Part shown: positions 32,434-39,386 of the stretch, one piece after another
Numbering within the stretch: the stretch's first letter is position 1
How the letters are laid out: each line of letters opens with the position of its first letter
Source of the DNA: an uncultured Clostridia bacterium
GTDB taxonomy: Bacteria; Bacillota; Clostridia; Oscillospirales; Acutalibacteraceae
DNA: 39,386 nucleotides
Reading direction: 5' to 3'
NCBI GenBank assembly: GCA_937901145.1
Contig: CALCHE010000063.1
Location: 1-39,386, forward strand
The notes under the pieces: model-generated
Database searches by the model: none
The model's input: only the letters and a program-made list of their open reading frames with translations
What the model was told of the DNA's origin: nothing
Program-made: the position numbers and the translations under genes

Positions 32434-33360
32434 TTATTTTTTACTGCATTCGAAACAAACCCAACCGCCTTCGGTGTGTCTTGCTTCAATGTTGAAACCG
32501 TATTTTTCGAAAGCATCAATTACATCCTGTTCACGGGTGTCGATTATACCTGAGGTGATGAAAACCGCTCCGTCCTTCATAAACTGTGCCACATCCTTAC
32601 AGAAAAGAATGATGACATCAGCCACGATATTAGCCACTACCACATCGAACTTTCCGCTCACCTTATCGGTAAGGTTGCCCTGAAGGATATTATACTCAGG
32701 TGCACGGAAATTATTAGCTTCACCGTTTTCGATGGCCGTTTTAACAGCCAGAGCATCAATATCGACACCTGTAACCTCTTTAGCACCTAAGAGAAGTGCA
32801 GCTATAGAAAGAATACCGCTTCCGCAGCCGATGTCAAGCACAGTTGTGCCTTCAGAGATATGTTTTTCCAATGTCTCGAGACAAAGACGAGTGGTTTCGT
32901 GAGTACCCGTACCGAAGGCAAGACCCGGCTCTATGTTAAGAACCTTTCTGTCACCCGCTTCAAATTCATCCTCCCAGGTAGGTCTGATAAGAAGCTTTTC
33001 ACCTACAGGAATGGGATGGAAATACTGCTTCCAGTTATTCTCCCAGTCCTCATTTTTGCACTCATTGAGAAGAATCTCATTTTCTATTCCTTCAGCAGTA
33101 AAGCGCTCACGCAGGAAAGCTACTGCCTCTCCGGGATTTTCCTCAGGTGAAATGTAAATATGTACTATTGCTTTGGTTCTGTCCTTTTTAAGAAGATCTT
33201 CATCAATCAGATCAATGTGGGCAATTTCCCAGGCCTCTGCTTCAAGGTCACGGTAGTCCTCGATATAAATGCCGTAAGGCACTACCATAGATGCTATGTC
33301 ACCTGCTTTTTCAATATCATCAGCATTTACACTGATTTTTACTTCGGTCCAGTCACTCAT
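32434..33360 (-). CDS. prmA: Ribosomal protein L11 methyltransferase
   Basis: PrmA trimethylates lysines and the N-terminus of ribosomal protein L11 with SAM. The 308-residue protein has an N-terminal ferredoxin-like substrate domain (DWTEVKISVNADDIE...), the linker ENNWKQYFHPIPVGEKLLIRP, and the Rossmann methyltransferase domain. That domain contains PGLAFGTGTHETT, VLDIGCGSGILSIAALLLGA (SAM loop), VDIDALAV and VVANIVADVI. The last is the NIxA-type motif of the family. The start at 33360 follows AAGGAG by 6 bases. The ribosome site lies in the last codons of the GH13 gene, whose stop is one base upstream. Translation is therefore probably coupled to it. Confidence 0.96.
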   Translation of the reverse strand: MSDWTEVKISVNADDIEKAGDIASMVVPYGIYIEDYRDLEAEAWEIAHIDLIDEDLLKKDRTKAIVHIYISPEENPGEAVAFLRERFTAEGIENEILLNECKNEDWENNWKQYFHPIPVGEKLLIRPTWEDEFEAGDRKVLNIEPGLAFGTGTHETTRLCLETLEKHISEGTTVLDIGCGSGILSIAALLLGAKEVTGVDIDALAVKTAIENGEANNFRAPEYNILQGNLTDKVSGKFDVVVANIVADVIILFCKDVAQFMKDGAVFITSGIIDTREQDVIDAFEKYGFNIEARHTEGGWVCFECSKK

Positions 33361-33361
33361 A

Positions 33362-35224
33362 TTAATTCTCCTTTTTAAGTATTACGGCACTGAGAGAACC
33401 GAGCTTAACGCTCTGTCCCTGCATTTTGCCGCCGAAAACTGCCTTTGAATTATGCCAATGCTCAGGCAGGTAATAATCAATTTCGTGTTCGTTACGGTTT
33501 ACTATTACCAGTATTCTGTCTTTCCTGTCTTTTCTTTCATAAGCAAGACAGCCGAGCATTTCAGACACAGTAGTATATTCTCCCTCTTTAAGACAGGAGC
33601 ATTCATTTCTTACCTTTCCCAGGTCACGGTAAAAAGCGATAAGTTCCCCATTTTCTTTTCCCCAGGGATAACAATATCGGTTAAATGGATCCTTATACCC
33701 TTCCATGCCTGCTTCGTCACCGTAATAAAGGGACGGCACACCGGGAAGAGTGTACTGAATAACAGCGGCAAGCTTAAGCAGTTTCACACCTCTTTCGTAT
33801 TGCTCACTGGTGAGATGTGTTTTACTCTGCCAGTGTCTGTCTCTGTATTCACAGCTTTCACCGGCCAGCTGTGTTATAGCTCTCATAGTATCGTGTGTGC
33901 CTATATGATTCATAAGCACATCAATAACACATTTGGGATAGTTCTCGAGTATAGTTAAAATCTTGTCTGAAAAGCCTTCGACTCTACCGGTTCGGATAAA
34001 AGAAATAACAGCATCGGCAAAAGGATAATTCATAACTGAATCAAGCTGTTTACCGCCGAAATAACGGCGTCTCTGCCCATAACTGAATTTATTGGAAGCG
34101 TCCTCCCATACCTCACCGAGAACAAGTGCCTCGGGATTTTCCTCTTTTACGGCTTTTCTGAAGCGGTCAAGAAAAACATCGGGTAGCTCGTCAGCCACAT
34201 CGAGCCTCCAGCCTCTTACACCTGAACGTAGCCATCTTCTGGCGATGCCGTTTTCACCAGTAATGAAATCAAGAAAGCCTTCAGACTCCTCTATAACCTC
34301 GGGAAGAATGCTTATTCCCCACCAGGAATGGTATTCAGTAGGATGATTTATGAACTTATACCAGCTGTAATAGGGTGATTTTTCTGACTGATAGGCACCT
34401 ACGGAATTATATCTTCCGTATTTATTAAAGTATATGCTGTCGTCACCTGTGTGACTGAACACACCGTCGAGAATAACGGATATGCCCTTTTGCTTAGCTT
34501 TTTCACACAGAGAACGAAGGTCTTTTTCAGTACCGAGAAGAGGGTCTATTTTACTGTAATCGGATGTATCATAACGATGATTACTCTGAGCCTCAAATAT
34601 AGGATTAAGATAGAGACAGCTGACACCTAAGGAAGATATGTAGTCGAGCTTTTCCTCTATGCCCTTGAGGTCACCCTGAAAATAGTCGTTATTGAGCACT
34701 TTTCCGTCACCGGTAGGTCTCCACTCGGGCTCGCCGAAAATGTCAGAACGAAGCTTTCTGTCGGCAGGCACACCGACTTTTTTCTGACCTGAAAAATAAA
34801 ATCTGTCAGGAAAAATCTGATATATAAGACCGCCCTTGAGCCATTCAGGAGTGGCAAAATCCTTAGAATAGACAGTTAACTGCCATTCCTCATCACCGGC
34901 TGAAACCCTACCCAGACAGTTACCGCTGTGTTTTATAAAGCTTCTGCCCCAGGCAGTCTCGTATTCGAAATGATAAAAGTAAATATCAGGCTCCTTTGCA
35001 GTATAGCCGAGAGCCCACCATTCCTCGCTGTCACCTTCCATCGAAAGCCAGTTCATAGGAAGATATTCGTAATCTCCGCTGTCACTTCTGATAACGAGGT
35101 CTACACGGCTGACACCGAAGGAACGAGGCATAATCACCTTGAAAACTACGTTTTCACCCTGTTTTAAGGCTCCGAATTTACTTTTATGAAGAGTATTTCG
35201 CGAATTATAAGGGATAAAATCCAT
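33362..35224 (-). CDS. GH13 alpha-amylase family enzyme (neopullulanase/cyclomaltodextrinase-like)
   Basis: This starch- or maltodextrin-degrading glycosidase has 620 aa and no signal peptide, so it acts inside the cell. An N-terminal beta domain (about 1-125, CBM34-like) precedes the barrel beginning GGLIYQIFPDRF. The four conserved regions are present: ILDGVFSHTG (I), GWRLDVADE with nucleophile Asp342 (II), LGEVWED with acid Glu371 (III) and IGTHDT with Asp445 (IV). FQGDLKGIEEKLDYISSLG and NPIFEAQSNHRYDTSDY fit the neopullulanase subfamily. A C-terminal beta domain ends the protein. The start at 35224 is chosen for AAGGA 8 bases upstream; the ATG at 35233 lies inside that site. It is followed one base later by prmA. 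Confidence 0.93.
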   Translation of the reverse strand: MDFIPYNSRNTLHKSKFGALKQGENVVFKVIMPRSFGVSRVDLVIRSDSGDYEYLPMNWLSMEGDSEEWWALGYTAKEPDIYFYHFEYETAWGRSFIKHSGNCLGRVSAGDEEWQLTVYSKDFATPEWLKGGLIYQIFPDRFYFSGQKKVGVPADRKLRSDIFGEPEWRPTGDGKVLNNDYFQGDLKGIEEKLDYISSLGVSCLYLNPIFEAQSNHRYDTSDYSKIDPLLGTEKDLRSLCEKAKQKGISVILDGVFSHTGDDSIYFNKYGRYNSVGAYQSEKSPYYSWYKFINHPTEYHSWWGISILPEVIEESEGFLDFITGENGIARRWLRSGVRGWRLDVADELPDVFLDRFRKAVKEENPEALVLGEVWEDASNKFSYGQRRRYFGGKQLDSVMNYPFADAVISFIRTGRVEGFSDKILTILENYPKCVIDVLMNHIGTHDTMRAITQLAGESCEYRDRHWQSKTHLTSEQYERGVKLLKLAAVIQYTLPGVPSLYYGDEAGMEGYKDPFNRYCYPWGKENGELIAFYRDLGKVRNECSCLKEGEYTTVSEMLGCLAYERKDRKDRILVIVNRNEHEIDYYLPEHWHNSKAVFGGKMQGQSVKLGSLSAVILKKEN

Positions 35225-35247
35225 AAAGCACATCCTTCAGATGATTT

Positions 35248-35287
35248 GTTAGTTCTAACTTTATAAATCAAACATATAAATTTACAA
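35248..35287 (-). promoter_or_regulatory. GH13-prmA promoter with adjoining inverted repeat
   Basis: Minus strand: -35 TTGTAA (35282-35287), 16-base spacer, -10 TATAAA (35260-35265). Immediately downstream, 35248-35259 reads GTTAG-TT-CTAAC, a short inverted repeat in the position of a repressor operator. The repeat is short, so chance is possible. Confidence 0.5.
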
Positions 35288-35313
35288 AGAAATAATGATT
35301 GGTGGATCAAAAT

Positions 35314-35832
35314 ATGTTTATAGTTTCCGTAAAATCCGATAAGGCAATCAAGGCAGCCCTTTGTTTTCTGCTCATATGTGCCCTTTCCGTCGGTGCGGTT
35401 ATTTCCGTAGCGAAAAAAAGCACTCTGCCCGTAAGTAATATGAACGGTATTTCCATGCGTGCCGAAACTCACGAGGAAAGAATGAACTTCTTTTCACAGT
35501 TCGGCTGGGAAACAGACGAAAATCCCGCTCAGGTAAAGGAGGTTATAATCCCCGAAGAATTCGACGAAACATACGAGAAATATAACGACATTCAGCTTCA
35601 GCAGAATCTCGATTTAAAGAAATACAAGGGTGCAAGAGTAAAATTGTGGAGCTACAACATCCTCAATTACCCCGGTTACGAAAACACAGAGGGAATAATA
35701 TGCGGTAATATATTGGTATACGAAGGTATCGTAATCGGCGGAGATATATGCTCAAACGAGCTTGGCGGCTTTATGCACACATTCTCGAAAAACGATATAA
35801 CTCCAGCTGAAATCACAGAAGATAATCCTTGA
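35314..35832 (+). CDS. DUF4830 domain protein, membrane-anchored
   Basis: The 172-residue protein has one N-terminal membrane helix (about residues 14-34, ALCFLLICALSVGAVISVA) and an extracytoplasmic domain. That domain shows the DUF4830 pattern FSQFGWETDENP, VIIPEEFDETYEKYNDIQLQQ, LDLKKYKGARVKLWSY, NYPGYE and IVIGGDICSNELGGFMH. The family occurs mainly in Clostridia and its function is unknown. The start is ATG at 35314, with GGTGG 8 bases upstream; the upstream TTG/GTG codons in frame overlap that site. The last 20 bases overlap the 3' end of hflX on the other strand. No strong promoter was found in the 89 bases upstream. Confidence 0.88.
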   Translation: MFIVSVKSDKAIKAALCFLLICALSVGAVISVAKKSTLPVSNMNGISMRAETHEERMNFFSQFGWETDENPAQVKEVIIPEEFDETYEKYNDIQLQQNLDLKKYKGARVKLWSYNILNYPGYENTEGIICGNILVYEGIVIGGDICSNELGGFMHTFSKNDITPAEITEDNP

Positions 35833-37060
35833 TTTCGTTTATAAGACTGATTTCTACCGTAGCCTTCATATAAAGACCGTCCTCGCGGTATTCCTCGAAT
35901 TCTACCACGCCTTCCTTTCTGACACGTGCTGCTACAGCACCTGCAGAAAAAGGAAGAAGGAATTCAGCCTTTCTTCTCGTAGGCGGAAGCTCTTTAAGTA
36001 TTGCATTCAGAAGCTCATCAAAGCCTTTTCCCTCGAGAGCAGAAATCATAACTGTTTTACCGAAGGTAGGCATAGAATAAATGTCACCCACCAGATCACA
36101 TTTATTCATTACAGAAACGATAGGCTTACCAGCACATCCAAGCTCTTCAAGAAGGTTTTTCGTAACCTCCAGATGCTCAGCGCTATGCTCATCGGATGCA
36201 TCACAGACATTAAGAATAACCGTAGCCGATGCTGCCTCTTCGAGAGTAGATTTGAATGCTTCGACTAATTTGTGAGGAAGACGGCGGATAAGACCTACTG
36301 TATCGACGAGCATTACCTGTCTGCCGTCGGGAAGCGTAAGACCGCGTGATGTGGGATCAAGAGTAGCGAAAAGCTTGTTCTCTGCCAGAACACCTGCATC
36401 GGTAAGAGCGTTCATAAGAGTGGACTTGCCCGCATTAGTGTAACCGACGATAGCTACTGTCTGCACTCCGTCCTTTTCTCTTCTTTTACGCATCTGATTA
36501 CGGCGCTTTTCGAGCTGCTCAAGCTCTTCCTGAAGCTTTTGGATTCTTCGTCTGATGTGTCTTTTATCGCTTTCAAGCTTGGTTTCACCGGGACCTCGGG
36601 TACCGATACCGCCACCGAGTCTGGACAGAGAGGTACCCTGACCCGCAAGTCTCGGAAGCTGATATTTAAGCTGAGCAAGCTCGACTTGTAATTTACCTTC
36701 GCTGGTTCTCGCACGCATAGCGAAAATATCGAGAATAAGCATCGTGCGATCGATAACCCTTACATTGGTAAGCTTTTCCAGATTTCTCTGCTGTGAGGGT
36801 GACAATTCGCTGTCGAAAATAAGAAGATCCACATCACTGCTCTGACAGAAAGCGATGATCTCGAGCAGTTTGCCCGCACCTACAAAGGTAGCCTTTTCAG
36901 GGGCTTCCTTTTTCTGTATAACCTTGCCGATAACCTCGGCACCGGCGGTATATGCTAACTCTTCAAGCTCATCGATAGAGGCTTCCGCGTCGAAATCCCC
37001 TGTATCTACACTGACTAAAAGAGCCTTTTCCTGTTCAGTTTTATTTTCATACATAGGCAT
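35813..37060 (-). CDS. hflX: Ribosome-associated GTPase HflX
   Basis: HflX binds the 50S subunit and splits stalled or stressed ribosomes using GTP. The 415-residue protein has the N-terminal HflX domain (LLIFDSELSPSQQRNLE, VIDRTMLILDIFAMRARTSEGKLQVELAQL), the Gly-rich SRLGGGIGTRGPGE loop, and a basic coiled-coil (KLQEELEQLEKRRNQMRKRREKDG). The G domain carries G1 GYTNAGKST (about 204-212), G3 DTVG and G4 NKCD. The start at 37060 follows AAGGTGG by 6 bases; the ATG at 37054 is a weaker alternative. It lies 22 bases after the Xaa-Pro peptidase gene. Its 3' end overlaps the plus-strand DUF4830 gene by 20 bases. Confidence 0.96.
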   Translation of the reverse strand: MPMYENKTEQEKALLVSVDTGDFDAEASIDELEELAYTAGAEVIGKVIQKKEAPEKATFVGAGKLLEIIAFCQSSDVDLLIFDSELSPSQQRNLEKLTNVRVIDRTMLILDIFAMRARTSEGKLQVELAQLKYQLPRLAGQGTSLSRLGGGIGTRGPGETKLESDKRHIRRRIQKLQEELEQLEKRRNQMRKRREKDGVQTVAIVGYTNAGKSTLMNALTDAGVLAENKLFATLDPTSRGLTLPDGRQVMLVDTVGLIRRLPHKLVEAFKSTLEEAASATVILNVCDASDEHSAEHLEVTKNLLEELGCAGKPIVSVMNKCDLVGDIYSMPTFGKTVMISALEGKGFDELLNAILKELPPTRRKAEFLLPFSAGAVAARVRKEGVVEFEEYREDGLYMKATVEISLINEIKDYLL

Positions 37061-37082
37061 AATATACCACCTTAAAGATAAA

Positions 37083-38147
37083 TTATAATACTATAAGCTT
37101 CTTTTCGCACTGAGTAAGATTTACACAGCCGTCAGCTGTTACAAGCGCCATATCCTCGATTCTGACACCGAACTGACCGGGAAGATAAATGCCGGGTTCA
37201 ACAGTAACAATATGACCTTCTTCGAGAATATGCTTGCTTGAAGGATTAAGAGTGGGAAGCTCGTGAATTTCCACACCTACTCCGTGACCGAGTCCGTGAC
37301 CGAAATATTCACCGTAGCCTGCGTCAGAAATAATCTTTCTCGAAACAGCATCGACAGCCTTACAGTCAGTTCCTGCTTTGACAGCATCTACACCTGCCAT
37401 CTGAGCTTTAAGAACTGTTTCGTACACTTCGATCTGCTTAGAGGAAACCTCACCCACAGCGACAGTTCTGGTCATATCCGAATGATAAAAATCAGTAACT
37501 GCACCGTAGTCCATAGTAATAAAATCACCGTTTTCTATCTTTTTATCCGTGGGAACACCGTGAGGAAGTGAGCTGTTTTTACCGCTGACACAGATAGTTT
37601 CGAAGGAAAGAGCATCTGCACCGTTTCTGAGCATGAAATATTCGAGCTCGAGTGCTACCTCTTTTTCAGTTTTGTCGGTAGAGATAAATCCTAAAATATA
37701 ATCGAAGGCTTTTTCAGCTATACGCTGCGCTTTGACTATCTTTGCGACCTCTGTTTCGTTTTTCTTGATTCTGATGTCATCGATAGCACCGTCGAGACTA
37801 CCGTCACAGGTAACATTAACATCAGGCACAAGCTCTCTTATTTTCTGATATCTCGAAACAGTTATTCTCTCGCTTTCAAGCTCGAGCTTTTTAATTTCAA
37901 GACTCTCAATAAGAGGCATAAGGTCCGCTTCCATAGACTTAATCTGCAGGATTTCATCACAGGAAGTAATTTTATTCTGTGCTGCCTCGATATAACGGGA
38001 GTCAGTAAGAAAAACTGCCTTGTCCCCTGTTACCAGAAGATAGCCGTTTGATGAATGAAAGGATGTAAAGTAGCAGATGTTTTCCTCACTCATAATAAGT
38101 GCAGCGATGCCCTTTTCTTTAAGATATGCTTTAAGTTTGTTAATCAT
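37083..38147 (-). CDS. M24 family Xaa-Pro aminopeptidase/dipeptidase
   Basis: The 354-residue dinuclear-metal peptidase removes residues before proline in peptides. The N-terminal creatinase-like domain has ICYFTSFHSSNGYLL and FLTDSRYIEAA. The pita-bread catalytic domain has GKNSSLPHGVPTDKKIENGDF, ITMDYGAVTDFYHSDMTRT (two metal Asp), GHGLGHGVGVEIHE (His ligand) and TVEPGIYLPGQFGVRIEDM (two Glu). All five metal ligands are visible, so activity is expected. It may be PepP- or PepQ-like; size fits the short bacterial form. The start at 38147 has only a weak GGTTGG site. No clear promoter lies between it and the rpsU terminator. Confidence 0.94.
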   Translation of the reverse strand: MINKLKAYLKEKGIAALIMSEENICYFTSFHSSNGYLLVTGDKAVFLTDSRYIEAAQNKITSCDEILQIKSMEADLMPLIESLEIKKLELESERITVSRYQKIRELVPDVNVTCDGSLDGAIDDIRIKKNETEVAKIVKAQRIAEKAFDYILGFISTDKTEKEVALELEYFMLRNGADALSFETICVSGKNSSLPHGVPTDKKIENGDFITMDYGAVTDFYHSDMTRTVAVGEVSSKQIEVYETVLKAQMAGVDAVKAGTDCKAVDAVSRKIISDAGYGEYFGHGLGHGVGVEIHELPTLNPSSKHILEEGHIVTVEPGIYLPGQFGVRIEDMALVTADGCVNLTQCEKKLIVL

Positions 38148-38172
38148 AACATTACCAACCCTTTATTAAAAC

Positions 38173-38214
38173 TAAAAAAATCACCCAAAGGTATTAAGCC
38201 CTCGGGTGATTTTT
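38173..38214 (-). terminator. Intrinsic terminator of rpsU
   Basis: On the minus strand AAAATCACCC pairs with GGGTGATTTT across a 17-base loop that can partly close (AGGG with CCTT). It is followed by more T. It lies between rpsU and the peptidase gene. Confidence 0.88.
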
Positions 38215-38223
38215 GCAATTCAA

Positions 38224-38400
38224 TTACTTAAATTTACGCTTACGAGCAGCTTCAGACTTCTTTTTTCTTGCTACTGAAGGCTTTTCATAGTGTTCTCTTT
38301 TACGAACTTCCTGAATGATACCATCACGTGAAGTCTGTCTCTTAAAACGTCTGAGAGCGCTGTCGAGTGACTCGTTCTCTTTAACTTTTACCTGACTCAT
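38224..38400 (-). CDS. rpsU: 30S ribosomal protein S21
   Basis: S21 is a 58-residue basic protein of the small subunit, near the anti-Shine-Dalgarno end of 16S rRNA. Translation of the minus strand gives a start MSQVKVKENESLDSALRRFK, then RQTSRDGIIQEVRKREHYEKP and a basic tail SVARKKKSEAARKRKFK. This is the standard S21 pattern and length. It is too short for a 60-residue cut-off. The start at 38400 has GGGAGGG 8 bases upstream. It has a perfect consensus promoter and its own terminator. Usual Firmicutes neighbours such as the GatB/YqeY protein are absent here. Confidence 0.97.
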   Translation of the reverse strand: MSQVKVKENESLDSALRRFKRQTSRDGIIQEVRKREHYEKPSVARKKKSEAARKRKFK

Positions 38401-38459
38401 TTATATTTCCCTCCCTTACCTGTTAGCAGGGGTATATTTCCGTTAAGGATACGAAAAAT

Positions 38460-38488
38460 ATTATACATTATTGATTTGCAGTTGTCAA
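38460..38488 (-). promoter_or_regulatory. Perfect consensus sigma-A promoter of rpsU
   Basis: Minus strand: -35 TTGACA (38483-38488), 17-base spacer, -10 TATAAT (38460-38465). It is the strongest promoter in the window by eye. The leader of about 55 bases contains CCTTA and, later, TAAGG next to the ribosome site, which could pair and limit translation. Confidence 0.9.
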
Positions 38489-38561
38489 TAGAAAATTCCA
38501 AACAAAAGCAAGATATTTTCCGTGTTTTTAATGTTTTTTCGTAATTTTCGTGTAAAAATCC

Positions 38562-39386
38562 TTATCTAACTACGATATTTACGAGTCTGCCCTTTACATA
38601 AAGCTCTTTTACGATGGTCTTTCCTGCGATTTCGGAAGCAATCTTTTCGTCTGCTTTAGCTATAGCAATAGCATCTGCTGCTTCAATATCGGCGGCAACA
38701 TTAATTTTAACCTTAACCTTACCGTTAATCTGTACCACGATTTCTATTTCGTCGTCCACGCACTTGGCTTCATCGAAGGTAGGCCACTGTGTTTCAGCGA
38801 GCATACCGCTGTCAGCAAATACGATGGAATTGAGCTCTTCAGTAACGTGAGGAGCGAAGGGATTAACGAGAAGGAGAAGTGTTTTAAGCTCTGCCTTATT
38901 GATTGCACCCTTATTATAAATGCCGTTAAGAAGTGTCATAAGAGCAGCAATAGCTGTGTTGTATTTAAGAGCTTCAATATCCTCAGTAACCTTCTTGATT
39001 GTCTTGTGGAAGGATGAAGAAAGCTCTGCTGAGTATTCGTCACCGTCAGTAAGGATTTCCTGAAGATTCCAGATACGGTCTACGAAACGCTTACAGCCCT
39101 TAACTGAGCTCTCTGACCATGGAGCAGCCTGTTCGTAGTCACCCATAAAGAGTACGTATGTACGAAGAACGTCTGCACCGTAAACATCCACAACCTCATT
39201 GGGGTCGATAACATTACCGCGTGACTTACTCATCTTAACACCGTCAGGACCGAGAATAAGACCCTGAGCAGTTCTTTTGGCATAAGGCTCAGCACAGGGT
39301 ACTGCACCGATGTCATAAAGGAACTTATGCCAGAAGCGGGAATAGATAAGGTGACGGGTAACGTGCTCCATACCGCCGTTATACCA
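38562..39386 (-). CDS. leuS: Leucyl-tRNA synthetase, C-terminal part (cut by window edge)
   Basis: LeuRS charges tRNA-Leu with leucine. The visible 274 codons run from the conserved WYNGGMEHVTRHLIYSRFWH block through the KMSKS loop (GPDGVKMSKSRGNVIDP) to the anticodon-binding helical domain (DRIWNLQEIL, NPFAPHVTEEL). A small C-terminal domain (VVQINGKVKVKINV...GKTIVKELYVKGRLVNIVV) completes the protein. The pattern is that of bacterial LeuRS. The stop is at 38562. The start, the editing domain and any T-box leader are outside the window. No clear terminator was seen before the rpsU promoter. Confidence 0.97.
   Translation of the reverse strand, partial: WYNGGMEHVTRHLIYSRFWHKFLYDIGAVPCAEPYAKRTAQGLILGPDGVKMSKSRGNVIDPNEVVDVYGADVLRTYVLFMGDYEQAAPWSESSVKGCKRFVDRIWNLQEILTDGDEYSAELSSSFHKTIKKVTEDIEALKYNTAIAALMTLLNGIYNKGAINKAELKTLLLLVNPFAPHVTEELNSIVFADSGMLAETQWPTFDEAKCVDDEIEIVVQINGKVKVKINVAADIEAADAIAIAKADEKIASEIAGKTIVKELYVKGRLVNIVVR

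Noticed and set aside
1..39386. tRNA or rRNA genes, CRISPR arrays, insertion sequences, toxin-antitoxin or defence genes
   Set aside because: No cloverleaf with a T-loop GGTTCGA, no regular repeat-spacer pattern and no transposase or integrase motif was seen by eye. Weak or short elements could still be missed.

Overview
The window reads as a chromosomal segment of a low-to-mid GC, spore-forming member of the Clostridia, most likely an Oscillospiraceae/Ruminococcus-like gut or rumen bacterium. This is inferred from SpoIIGA, SigE and SpoIID, from DUF4830 and DUF3343 proteins, from GPH-type sugar carriers with GH31 and GH13 glycosidases, from strong Shine-Dalgarno sites and from sigma-A-type promoters with 17-bp spacers. 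No species call is made. Most of the content is core or housekeeping. I saw no insertion sequence, prophage, CRISPR array, tRNA, rRNA or recognisable defence locus. Coding density is high, and no gene-free stretch exceeds about 200 bases.

Layout, left to right. (1) 1-1210: tsf (cut by the left edge) and rpsB, with a strong promoter and a structured leader. (2) 1226-7940: a minus-strand operon read as divergent UppP homologue, FtsK/SpoIIIE, YgiQ radical-SAM protein, ComEC-like metallo-beta-lactamase protein and DUF3006. (3) 7949-10232: cdaA and ybbR/cdaR, c-di-AMP synthesis and its regulator, with their own promoter and terminator. (4) 10210-11640: a class V aminotransferase with a DUF3343 partner started at TTG. 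(5) 11650-12861: a plus-strand metallophosphoesterase. (6) 12868-16137: PfkB kinase, HAD phosphatase and a secreted LCAT-like hydrolase. (7) 16141-17774: spoIIGA-sigE, the mother-cell sigma factor and its processing protease, with a candidate Spo0A-type promoter. (8) 17783-19305: a GPH sugar carrier. (9) 19302-24749: gltA, an 8-TM protein, lgt, folD, a tandem PspC protein, then an Sfp-type PPTase behind a terminator. (10) 24840-27462: spoIID and comM on the plus strand. (11) 27473-32353: a GPH carrier and YhhN protein, divergent from a GH31 glycosidase. (12) 32397-35287: a GH13 glycosidase with prmA coupled behind it. (13) 35314-38488: DUF4830, hflX, an Xaa-Pro peptidase and rpsU (too short for usual ORF cut-offs). 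(14) 38562-end: the 3' part of leuS.

Functional links: GH31, GH13 and the two GPH carriers suggest uptake and intracellular breakdown of oligosaccharides. spoIIGA, sigE, spoIID and ftsK/spoIIIE serve division or sporulation. cdaA-ybbR, the UppP-like protein and lgt concern envelope homeostasis. The entries most worth a second look are the UppP-like protein that lacks both catalytic glutamates, the aminotransferase-DUF3343 pair, the spoIIG promoter with its CGATAAA repeats, and the gltA-TM protein-lgt operon.
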